Below are positions 26,077 to 34,561 of a stretch of DNA of 64,000 bases, piece after piece. This stretch comes from CBDBBY01 sp965203795 (GTDB lineage Bacteria > Pseudomonadota > Alphaproteobacteria > Rhodobacterales > Rhodobacteraceae). The stretch is taken from the NCBI GenBank assembly GCA_965203795.1, contig OZ241915.1:1922001-1986000 (forward strand). Direction: 5' to 3'. Within the stretch, counting starts at the first letter, position 1. Every line of letters begins with the position of its first letter. Below the pieces are notes generated by a model. It did not search any database and was not told the DNA's origin. It saw only the letters and a list, made by a program, of their open reading frames with translations. Position numbers and translations under genes: made by a program.

Positions 26077-27682
26077 CGCCGCCGTCCGCGAGCTTCACGG
26101 ACTCCCCGCATCCGGGGGGATCGTCGCCGGAAAGTGCTTCCGGCCCATGAACGCCGCCCTAAGCCGCAAGCAGGGCACGGTTGACGAGGAATCGACAGCG
26201 TTCGAGCGTGCCGTAGCCGAGTCGATACGGCAGATCGCCGAGCTCGCCAGCAATTCGGACGAGCTGGGCGCTGAAATCCTGGAATTCCAGGAATTGCTGC
26301 TGGGGGACGACGAAATTCTCGGACCGGTCCGCAAGCGCATCTCGGCCGGAATGTCCGCGGACTCGGCATGGTCGGAGGTCTTGAAAATCGAGATCGACGA
26401 CTACGCAAGCTCCGACGGCGAGTACATGGCTGCGCGCGCGTCGGATCTTGCGGACCTCCGCGACAGGGTGCTCAACGCCATGATGGCGAACGGCTCCGGA
26501 CGAACCCCCGAACCGACGCTGGGAGACGTCATCGTGGCGGACGACATCGGTCCGTCGGTGCTGATCGACTGGGCGGATCGGAACCTCGCGGCAGGCATCG
26601 CGCTTGGCGCCGGAAGCGCGACGGCCCACTCCGCAATTGTCGCGCGATCCAAGGGCCTGCCCATGGCGGTAGGGATATCCGGCCTTGAGCAGATCCGGAG
26701 CGGAGCGACGATGCTGCTGGACGGCGACGCGGGCACTGTCACGGTGGGCTCGCAGGCGCGCCTTTCGGAAATCCGCGACACGAGGATGGCCAAGGTCGAG
26801 GAGGCGCGCAGGATCGAAGCCGAGTTCGCCGCGAAACCGGCGCGGACGGCGTCCGGGAAGCCGATCAATGTCCTACTTAATGTCGAGGACCCCGACGATC
26901 TCGAAAAGCTGAATCCGGAGATCTGCGGAGGAATCGGCCTGTTCAGGACCGAGTTCCTGTTCATGGGCGAATGCCTGCCATCGGAGGAAGTCCAGTACAG
27001 CGCATATCGGCGGGTCGTCGAATGGGCGGACGGGCGCCCGGTTACGATCCGCACGCTGGACGCCGGCGGAGACAAGCCGGTCGCGGGCCTGACTGTCGAA
27101 AGCGAGACCAACCCCTTCCTCGGAGTTCGGGGCCTGCGATTGTCGCTTGCCAATCTCGGGCAGTTCCGGATGCAGCTGCGGGCCATATCGCGCGCGGCGG
27201 CGCTGGGCCCTGTGAAGGCTATGCTTCCGATGGTCACGGTTCCCTCCGAATTCGTGGAAGCGGAGAAGCGCTTGGACGAGGCGCTGAGCGAGCTTGAGGC
27301 CGAAGGTACGGCCTGCGCAAAGCCGGCGCTCGGAATCATGGTCGAGACTCCCGCGGCCGCGCTGACGGCAGCCGACTGGCCCGCGGAATTCTACTCCATC
27401 GGATCCAACGACCTCGTCCAGTACGTGACCGCATGCGCCCGGGACAATCCGCGTGTCGCAGGTTTGGCCGATCCGGCGAACCCGGCCGTGCTTGAGTTGA
27501 TGAGGCGGACCGTGAAGGCGGGAAAGGCCCGCGGCGTGGAAGTCAGCATTTGCGGCGAAATGGCTTCCGATCCCAAACATGTCCATTCGCTTCTGGATGT
27601 CGGATTGGAGACGCTGTCGGTAACGGCGGCGTACGCCGGGCGCGTCAAGCACGCGATTTCCACGTTCGGCGGCGGTTCGTGA
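26069..27682 (+). CDS. ptsI: PTS enzyme I (phosphoenolpyruvate-protein phosphotransferase)
   Basis: 537 residues, slightly shorter than the common 570. It starts at a GTG inside the HPr gene. GLPASGGIVAGKC begins the fold. The phosphorylated His187 is in GSATAHSAIVARSKGLPM. The C-terminal PEP-binding barrel has GGIGLFRTEFLFM, TLDAGGDKP, NPFLGVRGLR, GIMVETPAAAL and the active-site Cys segment VSICGEMA. It transfers phosphate from PEP to HPr. No sugar-specific EIIB/EIIC genes are present, so the relay most likely serves DhaM or regulation rather than sugar import. Confidence 0.94.
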   Translation: MSSAAVRELHGLPASGGIVAGKCFRPMNAALSRKQGTVDEESTAFERAVAESIRQIAELASNSDELGAEILEFQELLLGDDEILGPVRKRISAGMSADSAWSEVLKIEIDDYASSDGEYMAARASDLADLRDRVLNAMMANGSGRTPEPTLGDVIVADDIGPSVLIDWADRNLAAGIALGAGSATAHSAIVARSKGLPMAVGISGLEQIRSGATMLLDGDAGTVTVGSQARLSEIRDTRMAKVEEARRIEAEFAAKPARTASGKPINVLLNVEDPDDLEKLNPEICGGIGLFRTEFLFMGECLPSEEVQYSAYRRVVEWADGRPVTIRTLDAGGDKPVAGLTVESETNPFLGVRGLRLSLANLGQFRMQLRAISRAAALGPVKAMLPMVTVPSEFVEAEKRLDEALSELEAEGTACAKPALGIMVETPAAALTAADWPAEFYSIGSNDLVQYVTACARDNPRVAGLADPANPAVLELMRRTVKAGKARGVEVSICGEMASDPKHVHSLLDVGLETLSVTAAYAGRVKHAISTFGGGS

Positions 27683-28056
27683 ACGGCGCCGGTCAGCAGC
27701 TCGGGAGCCAAGGCGCATAAGCGCGGCAAACCAATGCTTTGCGAGCTGACCTACCCGGTCCGGCGGGGAACGCGCCTCCCTGCCGCCAGCGCGTTCGGCA
27801 ATCGCGAGAGTTTCATCGGCCGGATTTGGAATCCGGGCTGTCGCGCATCGTTTCCCGTCCCGCGCGTCCGGATGCCAGTCAGCGCTTGCCGCTCCATTGA
27901 AGAAGCGACGGAGTCGCTTTTGGGCTCGTGCCCGCAAGCTCAGCCGCTGCGAGCGAGACGCGTCCGAGGCGAAGGCGGAACCGGATTTCCGGCCCCTGCC
28001 CGCTCTGCCATATCCCTTTTTCCTATCCGCGCGCGGAATTGCCCGGCTGAGCCTAA
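27683..28056. other. Gene-free stretch before the TRAP permease
   Basis: About 370 bp with no recognisable gene or RNA. It should hold the TRAP permease promoter, but I could not pick boxes with confidence. Confidence 0.35.
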
Positions 28057-30402
28057 GTGACGGATCAAGGCCGGGAACAACCGCAAACGGATGCGAAGTC
28101 GGCCACGGATCGCCTGATCTATTGGCTGGGCCTGGCACTCGTGCTGGTCGGGCTTCTCAACGTTACCCCCGCCATACCCGGATGGGACGAGCTTTGGAGA
28201 AGCCTGACAGGGATCAAATTCTTCGCCGTCAGGCGATTCCCGACGGAATGGCTGTATCCGATCATCTTCTTCTGGATGATGGTGATCGTCGCGCTGAAGC
28301 ATTCGATGTGGCGAAGCTGGACGGAGAAAGCGCCGCTTGTCCGCCGCTTCGGCCTATTCCTCGATGTCGCTTTGGTCATCGCGGCGTCGGCGATTTCGCT
28401 GGGCTACTTGATCGAGCTCGAGGCCGTCTGCCTGATCGATGTTTTCACGGGCGACCGGGCGCGGCTGATGGCCGAGGCATTGCAGGGCGAGATCGAGCTC
28501 GCAGAGATTCTCGGATTGCCTATCCCGGATACCGCCGACGATCCGGCATGTTTGAATACATCGCGCGACTGGCTGCCGTTCATATTGTTCGGAGCAACCG
28601 TCGTATTCCTTGCCTACAACGTCAAAGTTTGGGGCTTGCCGCTGGTATTGGTATCGATCCTGATCGCCGCCTACACGTTCCTCACGGTGATGAACTGGTA
28701 TTTCTTCGGCGCGGAAGATCAGAACAAGTACTTCGTCACGATCCTGAGCAGCGAAGAGCCGCGCAGCCTGGCTTCGGGCCGGGAATTCGTGCGCGACGCG
28801 CTGATCAACAACACCGCGGGGATATTGGGCCGCTTCATCAACGTCCTGATGCTGCTGGTATTTCCCTACATCATCCTCGGCGCGCTGTTCGCGCGCTGCG
28901 CCGGGGGGCAGGCGCTGATCAAGCTGGCATTCTCGCTGACCCGCAAACTGCGCGGCGGCCCGGCCCATGCGGCTGTCGTATCCTCCGCGATGTTCGGCAC
29001 GATCACCGGCGGACCGGTAGTGAACGTTCTGTCCACGGGCGTTCTGACAATCCCGATGATGCTGAAACGCGGGTTCTCCAAGGTGTTCGCGGGCGGCGTC
29101 GAGGCCGCGGCATCCTCCGGCGGGTCGATCATGCCGCCGATCATGGGCGTCGCCGCCTTCGTGATGTCGTCGCTGACCGGCGTGCCCTATCGCGAAATCA
29201 TCATCGCGGCCGCGATCCCGGCGCTTCTTTATTTCTTCTGCCTGTTCCTGTCGGTCATCTTCCAAGCCCGCAAGCAAGACATCCAGCCGGTCGGCGAATT
29301 GGGCGACGACATGCGCCTGAACCGCGCCGACAGACTGCATCTGGTTCAGATCTTCGCGCCGGTGCTTTTGGTATTGGTCCTGCTTTTGACTCCCAAGGAC
29401 GGAATCGGATGCGGCTGGTTCCCGATCCTGCTGGGCGCCGAGGTCGAAATCAGCGGCCAGACCTGCAAGGTGATTTCGCTGCCTTGGATCATCGCGCTCT
29501 TTCAGAACGCCGCGGGCGACGCCAGCGCCGCAGGCTGGTGGGCGGTTTTCCTGCTGCTCGTCCTGATGTTTCTCGACCGGGAGTTCCGCGCGCGGCCGGG
29601 AAGGATCTTCGAGGGCCTTTCGCAAGCCGGCATTACGCTTTCGACGCTGTATCTCATGTTCCTCGCGGTGACGGTGATCGATGTCTGCCTCAATTTCACC
29701 GGCCTCGCAAAGTTCGTGGCGGTCGACGTCCTCTCCTTCCTGAATTCGCTCGACATCTCCAGCGATTCAACCGGCTTCCAGCTCTTCGCCCTGGTGTTGA
29801 CGATGCTCCTGGCCGTCCTGCTCGGCATGGGGATGCCTGCGGTTCCCGCCTATATCAACGTCGCTCTTCTCATGGGTCCGATGCTGGTGGGGCTGGGCAT
29901 CGCGACCTTCACCGCGCATATGTTCATATTCTACTTCGCCGTCGCTTCGGCGATCACGCCGCCGGTGGCGCTTGCCGCGTTCGCCGCTTCGACGATCACT
30001 CACGCGGATCCGATGAAGACGGGGTTTTCCGCCGTGAAGTCGGGCATCGTGATGTTCACGATACCCTTCGTGTTCGCGGTGTATCCGGAGCTGCTGCTGA
30101 TCGACAAAGCCGTTTTGGATCCCGGTTCCGCGGGCTTCCTTCCCGGATACGACGGCACAATCGATGTCGGCTGGCTGATGTTCCTGGTAGCGCGGCTGGC
30201 CGTTGCGCTCTTCCTGGTGTCAAGCGCTTTGACCGCCTACGACCGCAAGGCCCTGAACGGCCTTGAAATCGCCGTTCGCCTCGCCGTGGCGGCTCTGATC
30301 ATGGTCCGGCCCGCCGAGGTCTATGGTCCGGCGCTGGCGGCCGGCGCGGGCGTAATCGCATTGCACCTGATCCGCAGCAGGAACGCGGCGCAGCCCCAAT
30401 AG
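28057..30402 (+). CDS. TRAP transporter fused permease (DctQM-type)
   Basis: 781 residues with about 17-19 membrane segments. The first four helices (to about 230) form the small DctQ-like part. The rest is DctM-like, with the family blocks FGTITGGPVVNVLSTG, AAASSGGSIMPPIMG and the later GMGMPAVPAYIN. Fusions of this layout usually work with TAXI receptors, such as the one at 12289-13344. It starts at GTG 28057 with no obvious ribosome site; an internal start cannot be ruled out. A sulfatase follows 48 nt downstream, so the imported compound may be a sulfate ester; this is inference. Confidence 0.92.
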   Translation: MTDQGREQPQTDAKSATDRLIYWLGLALVLVGLLNVTPAIPGWDELWRSLTGIKFFAVRRFPTEWLYPIIFFWMMVIVALKHSMWRSWTEKAPLVRRFGLFLDVALVIAASAISLGYLIELEAVCLIDVFTGDRARLMAEALQGEIELAEILGLPIPDTADDPACLNTSRDWLPFILFGATVVFLAYNVKVWGLPLVLVSILIAAYTFLTVMNWYFFGAEDQNKYFVTILSSEEPRSLASGREFVRDALINNTAGILGRFINVLMLLVFPYIILGALFARCAGGQALIKLAFSLTRKLRGGPAHAAVVSSAMFGTITGGPVVNVLSTGVLTIPMMLKRGFSKVFAGGVEAAASSGGSIMPPIMGVAAFVMSSLTGVPYREIIIAAAIPALLYFFCLFLSVIFQARKQDIQPVGELGDDMRLNRADRLHLVQIFAPVLLVLVLLLTPKDGIGCGWFPILLGAEVEISGQTCKVISLPWIIALFQNAAGDASAAGWWAVFLLLVLMFLDREFRARPGRIFEGLSQAGITLSTLYLMFLAVTVIDVCLNFTGLAKFVAVDVLSFLNSLDISSDSTGFQLFALVLTMLLAVLLGMGMPAVPAYINVALLMGPMLVGLGIATFTAHMFIFYFAVASAITPPVALAAFAASTITHADPMKTGFSAVKSGIVMFTIPFVFAVYPELLLIDKAVLDPGSAGFLPGYDGTIDVGWLMFLVARLAVALFLVSSALTAYDRKALNGLEIAVRLAVAALIMVRPAEVYGPALAAGAGVIALHLIRSRNAAQPQ

Positions 30403-30450
30403 ACCAGCCTGCGCAGGATCGTCGTCCCGCGCCTGCCACTTGGAAAAAGC

Positions 30451-32034
30451 ATGAACCAACGACCGAGCTACATTCTGTTCATCACCGATCAGCAGCGGTT
30501 CGACCATCTTGGATGCAACGGCCATCCGGTGCTGGAAACGCCGAACATCGACGAACTGGCGGCCGAGGGCGTGGCGCATGACCGCTTCTACGTCGCTTCG
30601 CCCGTCTGCATGCCCAACCGTGCAAGCTTGATGACCTGCAGGATGCCCTCGAGCCACGGCGTCAGATCCAACGGCATTCCGCTTGCGCGCGACAACGTGA
30701 CCTTCGTCGAAATGCTGCGCGCCGCCGGCTACGACACCGCTCTGATCGGCAAAAGCCATCTTCAGAACGTGTCGACATGGACGCCTCAGTTCGAGCCCCG
30801 GGAATTCCGGGACGGGTTCTCCGCGCCGCCCGGCGAACTTGCGCAGGCCGTTCGCTCCGATCTGGACAGCGCGGATTACCAATTCGAACGGGAGGAGTTC
30901 TGGACCCAAGGAAATCCCAAAGTGCCGACCCCGTTCTACGGCTTCGACCATGTGGATTCCGTCTTGCGGCACGGCACGATGAACGGCGGCGACTACCTGA
31001 GGTGGCTGAAGCGGGAAGCGCCTGAAATTGTTCCTTTGCGCGGACGCGGCAATCAGCTTCCTCATGATTATTCCTGTCCGCAGGCCATCCGGACGCCTAT
31101 CCCGGAGGAATTCTACTCGACGTCGTACATCGCGCGCCGCGCCTGCGAATGGCTCGAGGGCCGCAAAGGCAATCCCAAGCCGTTCTTCCTGATGGTTTCG
31201 TGGCCCGACCCGCACCATCCGTTCAACCCGCCCGGCAAGTACTGGGACATGTACAAGCCGGAGGACATGACGGTGCCGCCGGCCTACTCGTCCAACGACT
31301 GGCAACCGCCGGATTATGTCACGTTCGCCGAGCGCGACCGGGCGCGCGACAAGACGCTTGGCCAGCACTCCGGCGCGGCGATCGCGGTTTCAAGGCGGGA
31401 AGCGCTGGAGGCCCGCGCGCTCACCTGCGGCATGATCGCCATGATCGACGACGCCGTGGGAAAGATCCGGGCAACGGCGCGGGATGCGGACGTCGGTGAA
31501 AATACCGTCCAGATTTTCACGTCGGACCACGGGGACCACCTGGGCGACCACCGTCTGCTGTTCAAAGGGGCGGAGCAATACGACACGCTCACCCATGTGC
31601 CGTTCATCTGGGCGGATCCGTCGGGACCGAGCGGAGAACGATGCAACGAACTCGGCCAGACAATCGACATCGGCGCGACGATACTTGAACACGCTAAAAT
31701 CGAAGCTCCGACCGGAATGCACGGCCAGGCCCTGTCCGTCGCCGGCGGCAAGGGGCGCGATGCCGCGCTGATACAATACGACAGCCAGCGCACGCAGGAG
31801 GCGTTCGGTCCCTCGCCGCGCGTTCATACGATCATCCAGGATCGCTGGCGCCTGTCCCTTTATCTTGGGAAGTGCCGGAATGAGCTGTTTGATCTTGAGG
31901 ACGACCCGGACGAGCTGACGAATCTTTGGGACAGCGAGGGCCACACGGACGTCAGGAGCCGCCTGATCGAGCGCCTCGCTGAACTGGAGATCGCGGCGGT
32001 GGATCGGGTGCCCCTGCCGACCGCGCAGGCCTGA
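30451..32034 (+). CDS. Type I sulfatase
   Basis: 527 residues. The N-terminus ILFITDQQRFDHLGC provides the metal-binding Asp. The catalytic Cys53 lies in SPVCMPNRAS (C-x-P-x-R), and the second metal site is FTSDHGDHLGDH. It has no signal peptide. The ribosome site is GGAAAAAGC before ATG 30451. It follows the TRAP permease closely on the same strand, suggesting import followed by desulfation in the cytoplasm. It is a distant paralogue of 20093-21730. No formylglycine-generating enzyme gene is in the window. Confidence 0.9.
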   Translation: MNQRPSYILFITDQQRFDHLGCNGHPVLETPNIDELAAEGVAHDRFYVASPVCMPNRASLMTCRMPSSHGVRSNGIPLARDNVTFVEMLRAAGYDTALIGKSHLQNVSTWTPQFEPREFRDGFSAPPGELAQAVRSDLDSADYQFEREEFWTQGNPKVPTPFYGFDHVDSVLRHGTMNGGDYLRWLKREAPEIVPLRGRGNQLPHDYSCPQAIRTPIPEEFYSTSYIARRACEWLEGRKGNPKPFFLMVSWPDPHHPFNPPGKYWDMYKPEDMTVPPAYSSNDWQPPDYVTFAERDRARDKTLGQHSGAAIAVSRREALEARALTCGMIAMIDDAVGKIRATARDADVGENTVQIFTSDHGDHLGDHRLLFKGAEQYDTLTHVPFIWADPSGPSGERCNELGQTIDIGATILEHAKIEAPTGMHGQALSVAGGKGRDAALIQYDSQRTQEAFGPSPRVHTIIQDRWRLSLYLGKCRNELFDLEDDPDELTNLWDSEGHTDVRSRLIERLAELEIAAVDRVPLPTAQA

Positions 32035-32109
32035 CGAGGGCAAGCGTCGAAAACGCCCCGGCGATGGCCGGGCCCTTGAAGCTTCGGGCTGTCGATATCG
32101 GCAGCCGAT

Positions 32110-32949
32110 TCAGGATCCGATCGAATAGGCGTGGGCGAAACGCTCTCTGTACTCCGCAAGCTTCTTGCGGAACTCCGGCGCCGTCTCCCTTCCGGCCTTG
32201 GCATGCGCCGAATCTTCGGAAACCGCGCTGTAAGGAAAATCGTCCAGCTGCTTGAGGCTCGGACGGCTCGTCATCCGGTCCCACCAAGCCCGGGTCAACG
32301 GATAGGGCTCAAGCCAGAATTCCAGAAACCGGACCATCTCCAACACTTTGACCAACGGCGCGAAGTTGACTTCGGCCAGCGTGAACTGATCGCCCATGAT
32401 ATGCGGGCGGCCGTCGGAAAGAGCTTGCTCCATCAGCTTGAAAATGGATTCAAACGCGCCGATGGCCCGCATGACGTAAGGCGAGGACACGCCTTCGCGA
32501 ATGACCGACTGCTGGCGGTACAGCCGGTCGATGTTCGGAGTGACCTTCCAGCGTTCCTCCATTTTCTCCAGCGGCACAGTCAGCCGGAATTTCGTAACGA
32601 AATTGATCACCGCCGCGGCTTCGTATCCGCGATCATCGAACAGCTTGACCCACTCCGCCAGGTTGCAACGCCCGACAGGATCGCCGGGCTTCAGCGGCAG
32701 GTCCGAACGCAAATCGTCAACGTAATTGCAGATCAGTGAAGATTCCCGAATGGGCTTGCCGTCATGAACGAGCGTCGGCACAACGCCTTGCGGATTCAGC
32801 TTGAGGTAGTCGGGCTTGAATTGATCGCGGTTCAACAGCGAAATCCTGCGCGGGATCCAGTCGGTTATGCCTTTCTCCGCAAGCGCGACGATCACCCGGT
32901 TGGAGCATATCGAATCGGTCTCTTCGAGATAGTAGAGTTCAAGCGCCAT
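32110..32949 (-). CDS. Glutathione S-transferase family protein
   Basis: 279 residues. The N-terminal domain shows LYYLEETDSICSNRVIVALAEKGI, the NPQGVVPTLVHDG cis-Pro loop and the ESSLICNYVDD segment. The helical domain has MGDQFTLAEVNFAPL. The length and C-terminal extension resemble beta-etherase/dehalogenase-like GSTs. It lies 13 nt downstream of the MBL alkylsulfatase-like gene on the same strand, so the two are probably cotranscribed, and it is convergent with the sulfatase. Confidence 0.88.
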   Translation of the reverse strand: MALELYYLEETDSICSNRVIVALAEKGITDWIPRRISLLNRDQFKPDYLKLNPQGVVPTLVHDGKPIRESSLICNYVDDLRSDLPLKPGDPVGRCNLAEWVKLFDDRGYEAAAVINFVTKFRLTVPLEKMEERWKVTPNIDRLYRQQSVIREGVSSPYVMRAIGAFESIFKLMEQALSDGRPHIMGDQFTLAEVNFAPLVKVLEMVRFLEFWLEPYPLTRAWWDRMTSRPSLKQLDDFPYSAVSEDSAHAKAGRETAPEFRKKLAEYRERFAHAYSIGS

Positions 32950-32962
32950 TGGAAACGCCTCG

Positions 32963-34237
32963 TTAGCTGTCCATTTCCAGCTCTTTCGAGCATTGGATAT
33001 AGTAGTTCCGCGTCGGGCAGTTGATCTGCTCCTCGGCGAATTCCCTCAGGATTTCCGCTTTGATTTTCTTGGCGCAAGCCTGCTCCCGTCCGGAATGAAT
33101 CAAGCGGTCCACGAGCTGCAGCGCCCACTGATGGTCTCCGTTGGATCTAGCCTTCCCGATTTCCGCGATGACCGCTTCGTGCCCCCCGGCGAGCTTGATG
33201 AACCGCTCCGCCTCGTCGCTCGGTCCAAGGGTGCCGAGCGATGTCGGATTTCCGTCGAACCAGCCCATGGTTCCCACGAAGTAAGCGCGAACCGCGAAGT
33301 CCACGCGGCCGTAGAATTCGCGCAGATGCGGCTTTTCCGCCAAAGCCCTTGGCAGCTCGACGCAGTGCGCCAGTTGGTCGATTGTCAGGCCGGCGTCCAT
33401 GCCGTTTCGCGTTTCGTCGATTACGTGGCGGATGGCGTCCCGGTAATCGGTCAGCACCTCCCTGATCCGGTCGGCTCCGAAGAGTGCTTTGGTATGGCCA
33501 GGGGCCAGCACGTCCGGTTCGAACGCCATGAGCTCGTCAAGCGAATCGGCCCAGGTGTCGAAATCCCGGTATTCCGTTCCGCGGATGGCATAGAGATTCG
33601 GAAACGATCGGTAGAAGTTGTCGCCGCTGAACAATACCTTCTTTGCCGGATACCAGACGACCATGTGGTCGGGGGTTTCTCCGGGCGCCATGGCCAGCTG
33701 CAGATCGACTCCGCACAACGTGACATGTTCGCCCTCATCGCCGATGCGCCGCGTCGGCGGGAGAGCCCCGGCCCCCATGCCCTTCAGCGGCCTGCTGCCC
33801 GGGCCGACGCCGAGGCTGATGATTTCGTCCGGATAGGAAAGCCCGATGCCGAATTGCCGCTTGGTTCGTGCCTGCATCGCTTTCGCCGGACGGGGATGAT
33901 CGGACGCGACCGCCAGAAGATCGTCGGAGAATTCGGTGCTTGCGAGTATTTCCGGACTGACGCCCTCGGCGAAAACGCTCGCGCCCGAAACATGATCTCG
34001 GTGCGAGTGGGTGAGAATGATCGTTTTAACCGGGAGATCCGTAATCTTCCGGAATTCCGCGAGAATGTTTTCCGCCGCCGTCGTCGTCTCCGAAGTGTCG
34101 ATGACGACGACGCCGTCGTCGCCGATGATCATGTAAACATTTGAAGCGGCAAATCCGAAAGCCTGATAGACGTTGTCCGCTAGCCGGACGACTTCCTTTT
34201 GAAAGTATTCGGGATGCGCTTTCAGCTCAGGGTGCAT
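32963..34237 (-). CDS. Alkylsulfatase-like metallo-beta-lactamase-fold hydrolase
   Basis: 424 residues. The MBL core has NVYMIIGDDGVVVIDTSET, the zinc motif THSHRDHVSG, APGETPDHMVVW and SGDNFYRSFPNLY, then APGHTKALFG. This ordering matches the SdsA1/BDS1 alkylsulfatases. After the core, a helical dimerisation-type region follows (RVDFAVRAYFVGTMGWFDGNPTSLG). The normal C-terminal SCP2-like lipid-binding domain, which would bring the protein to about 650 residues, is missing. ATG 34237 has GGAGGAAAG upstream. No signal peptide. It probably cleaves sulfate esters, consistent with the neighbouring sulfatase; the substrate is unknown. Confidence 0.87.
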   Translation of the reverse strand: MHPELKAHPEYFQKEVVRLADNVYQAFGFAASNVYMIIGDDGVVVIDTSETTTAAENILAEFRKITDLPVKTIILTHSHRDHVSGASVFAEGVSPEILASTEFSDDLLAVASDHPRPAKAMQARTKRQFGIGLSYPDEIISLGVGPGSRPLKGMGAGALPPTRRIGDEGEHVTLCGVDLQLAMAPGETPDHMVVWYPAKKVLFSGDNFYRSFPNLYAIRGTEYRDFDTWADSLDELMAFEPDVLAPGHTKALFGADRIREVLTDYRDAIRHVIDETRNGMDAGLTIDQLAHCVELPRALAEKPHLREFYGRVDFAVRAYFVGTMGWFDGNPTSLGTLGPSDEAERFIKLAGGHEAVIAEIGKARSNGDHQWALQLVDRLIHSGREQACAKKIKAEILREFAEEQINCPTRNYYIQCSKELEMDS

Positions 34238-34374
34238 GCGTGTTCTTTCCTCCGCAATTCCGGCGGCGCGTTCGGGTCCCGATCCGGCCGATGGCAAGGA
34301 ATTGTTCCGGACAGGACCATGGCGCTGGACTTGCTGACGTGGTGAATGATTCGCCTCGAGCGACCGCCGTCCGC

Positions 34375-34462
34375 CCTTCAACCGATGCGAATGCCGACAC
34401 GTTAAGGCTGCTTCCTTTCGGACGTGAGCGGGCTCGCACGCCGTTCGCCCGCGTCAACCTTG
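34375..34462 (-). pseudogene. Degraded second copy of the SRP RNA gene
   Basis: The minus strand reads GGTTGACGCGGGCGAACGGC, then GTCCGAAAGGAAGCAGCC and TTAACG, clearly related to the SRP RNA at 24222-24313. The 5' 20 nt differ at one base. The upstream ATTGCAAT element and 17-nt spacing are also shared. However, GGTCAGG of the Ffh-binding hairpin has become GCTCACG, the -10 box is TAGCCA, and the 3' strand no longer pairs with the 5' end. It is most likely a dead duplicate; a divergent expressed RNA cannot be excluded. The remaining 34238-34561 holds nothing else I can identify. Confidence 0.72.
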
Positions 34463-34561
34463 ATCGATTGGCTATTCCTGCATGAGCCGGATTGCAATGC
34501 GGAATGCGGCGCAATTCGCTGCCCCGCGCCTGTTTCGGAAATCGGGACGCAAGTGCTTGGC

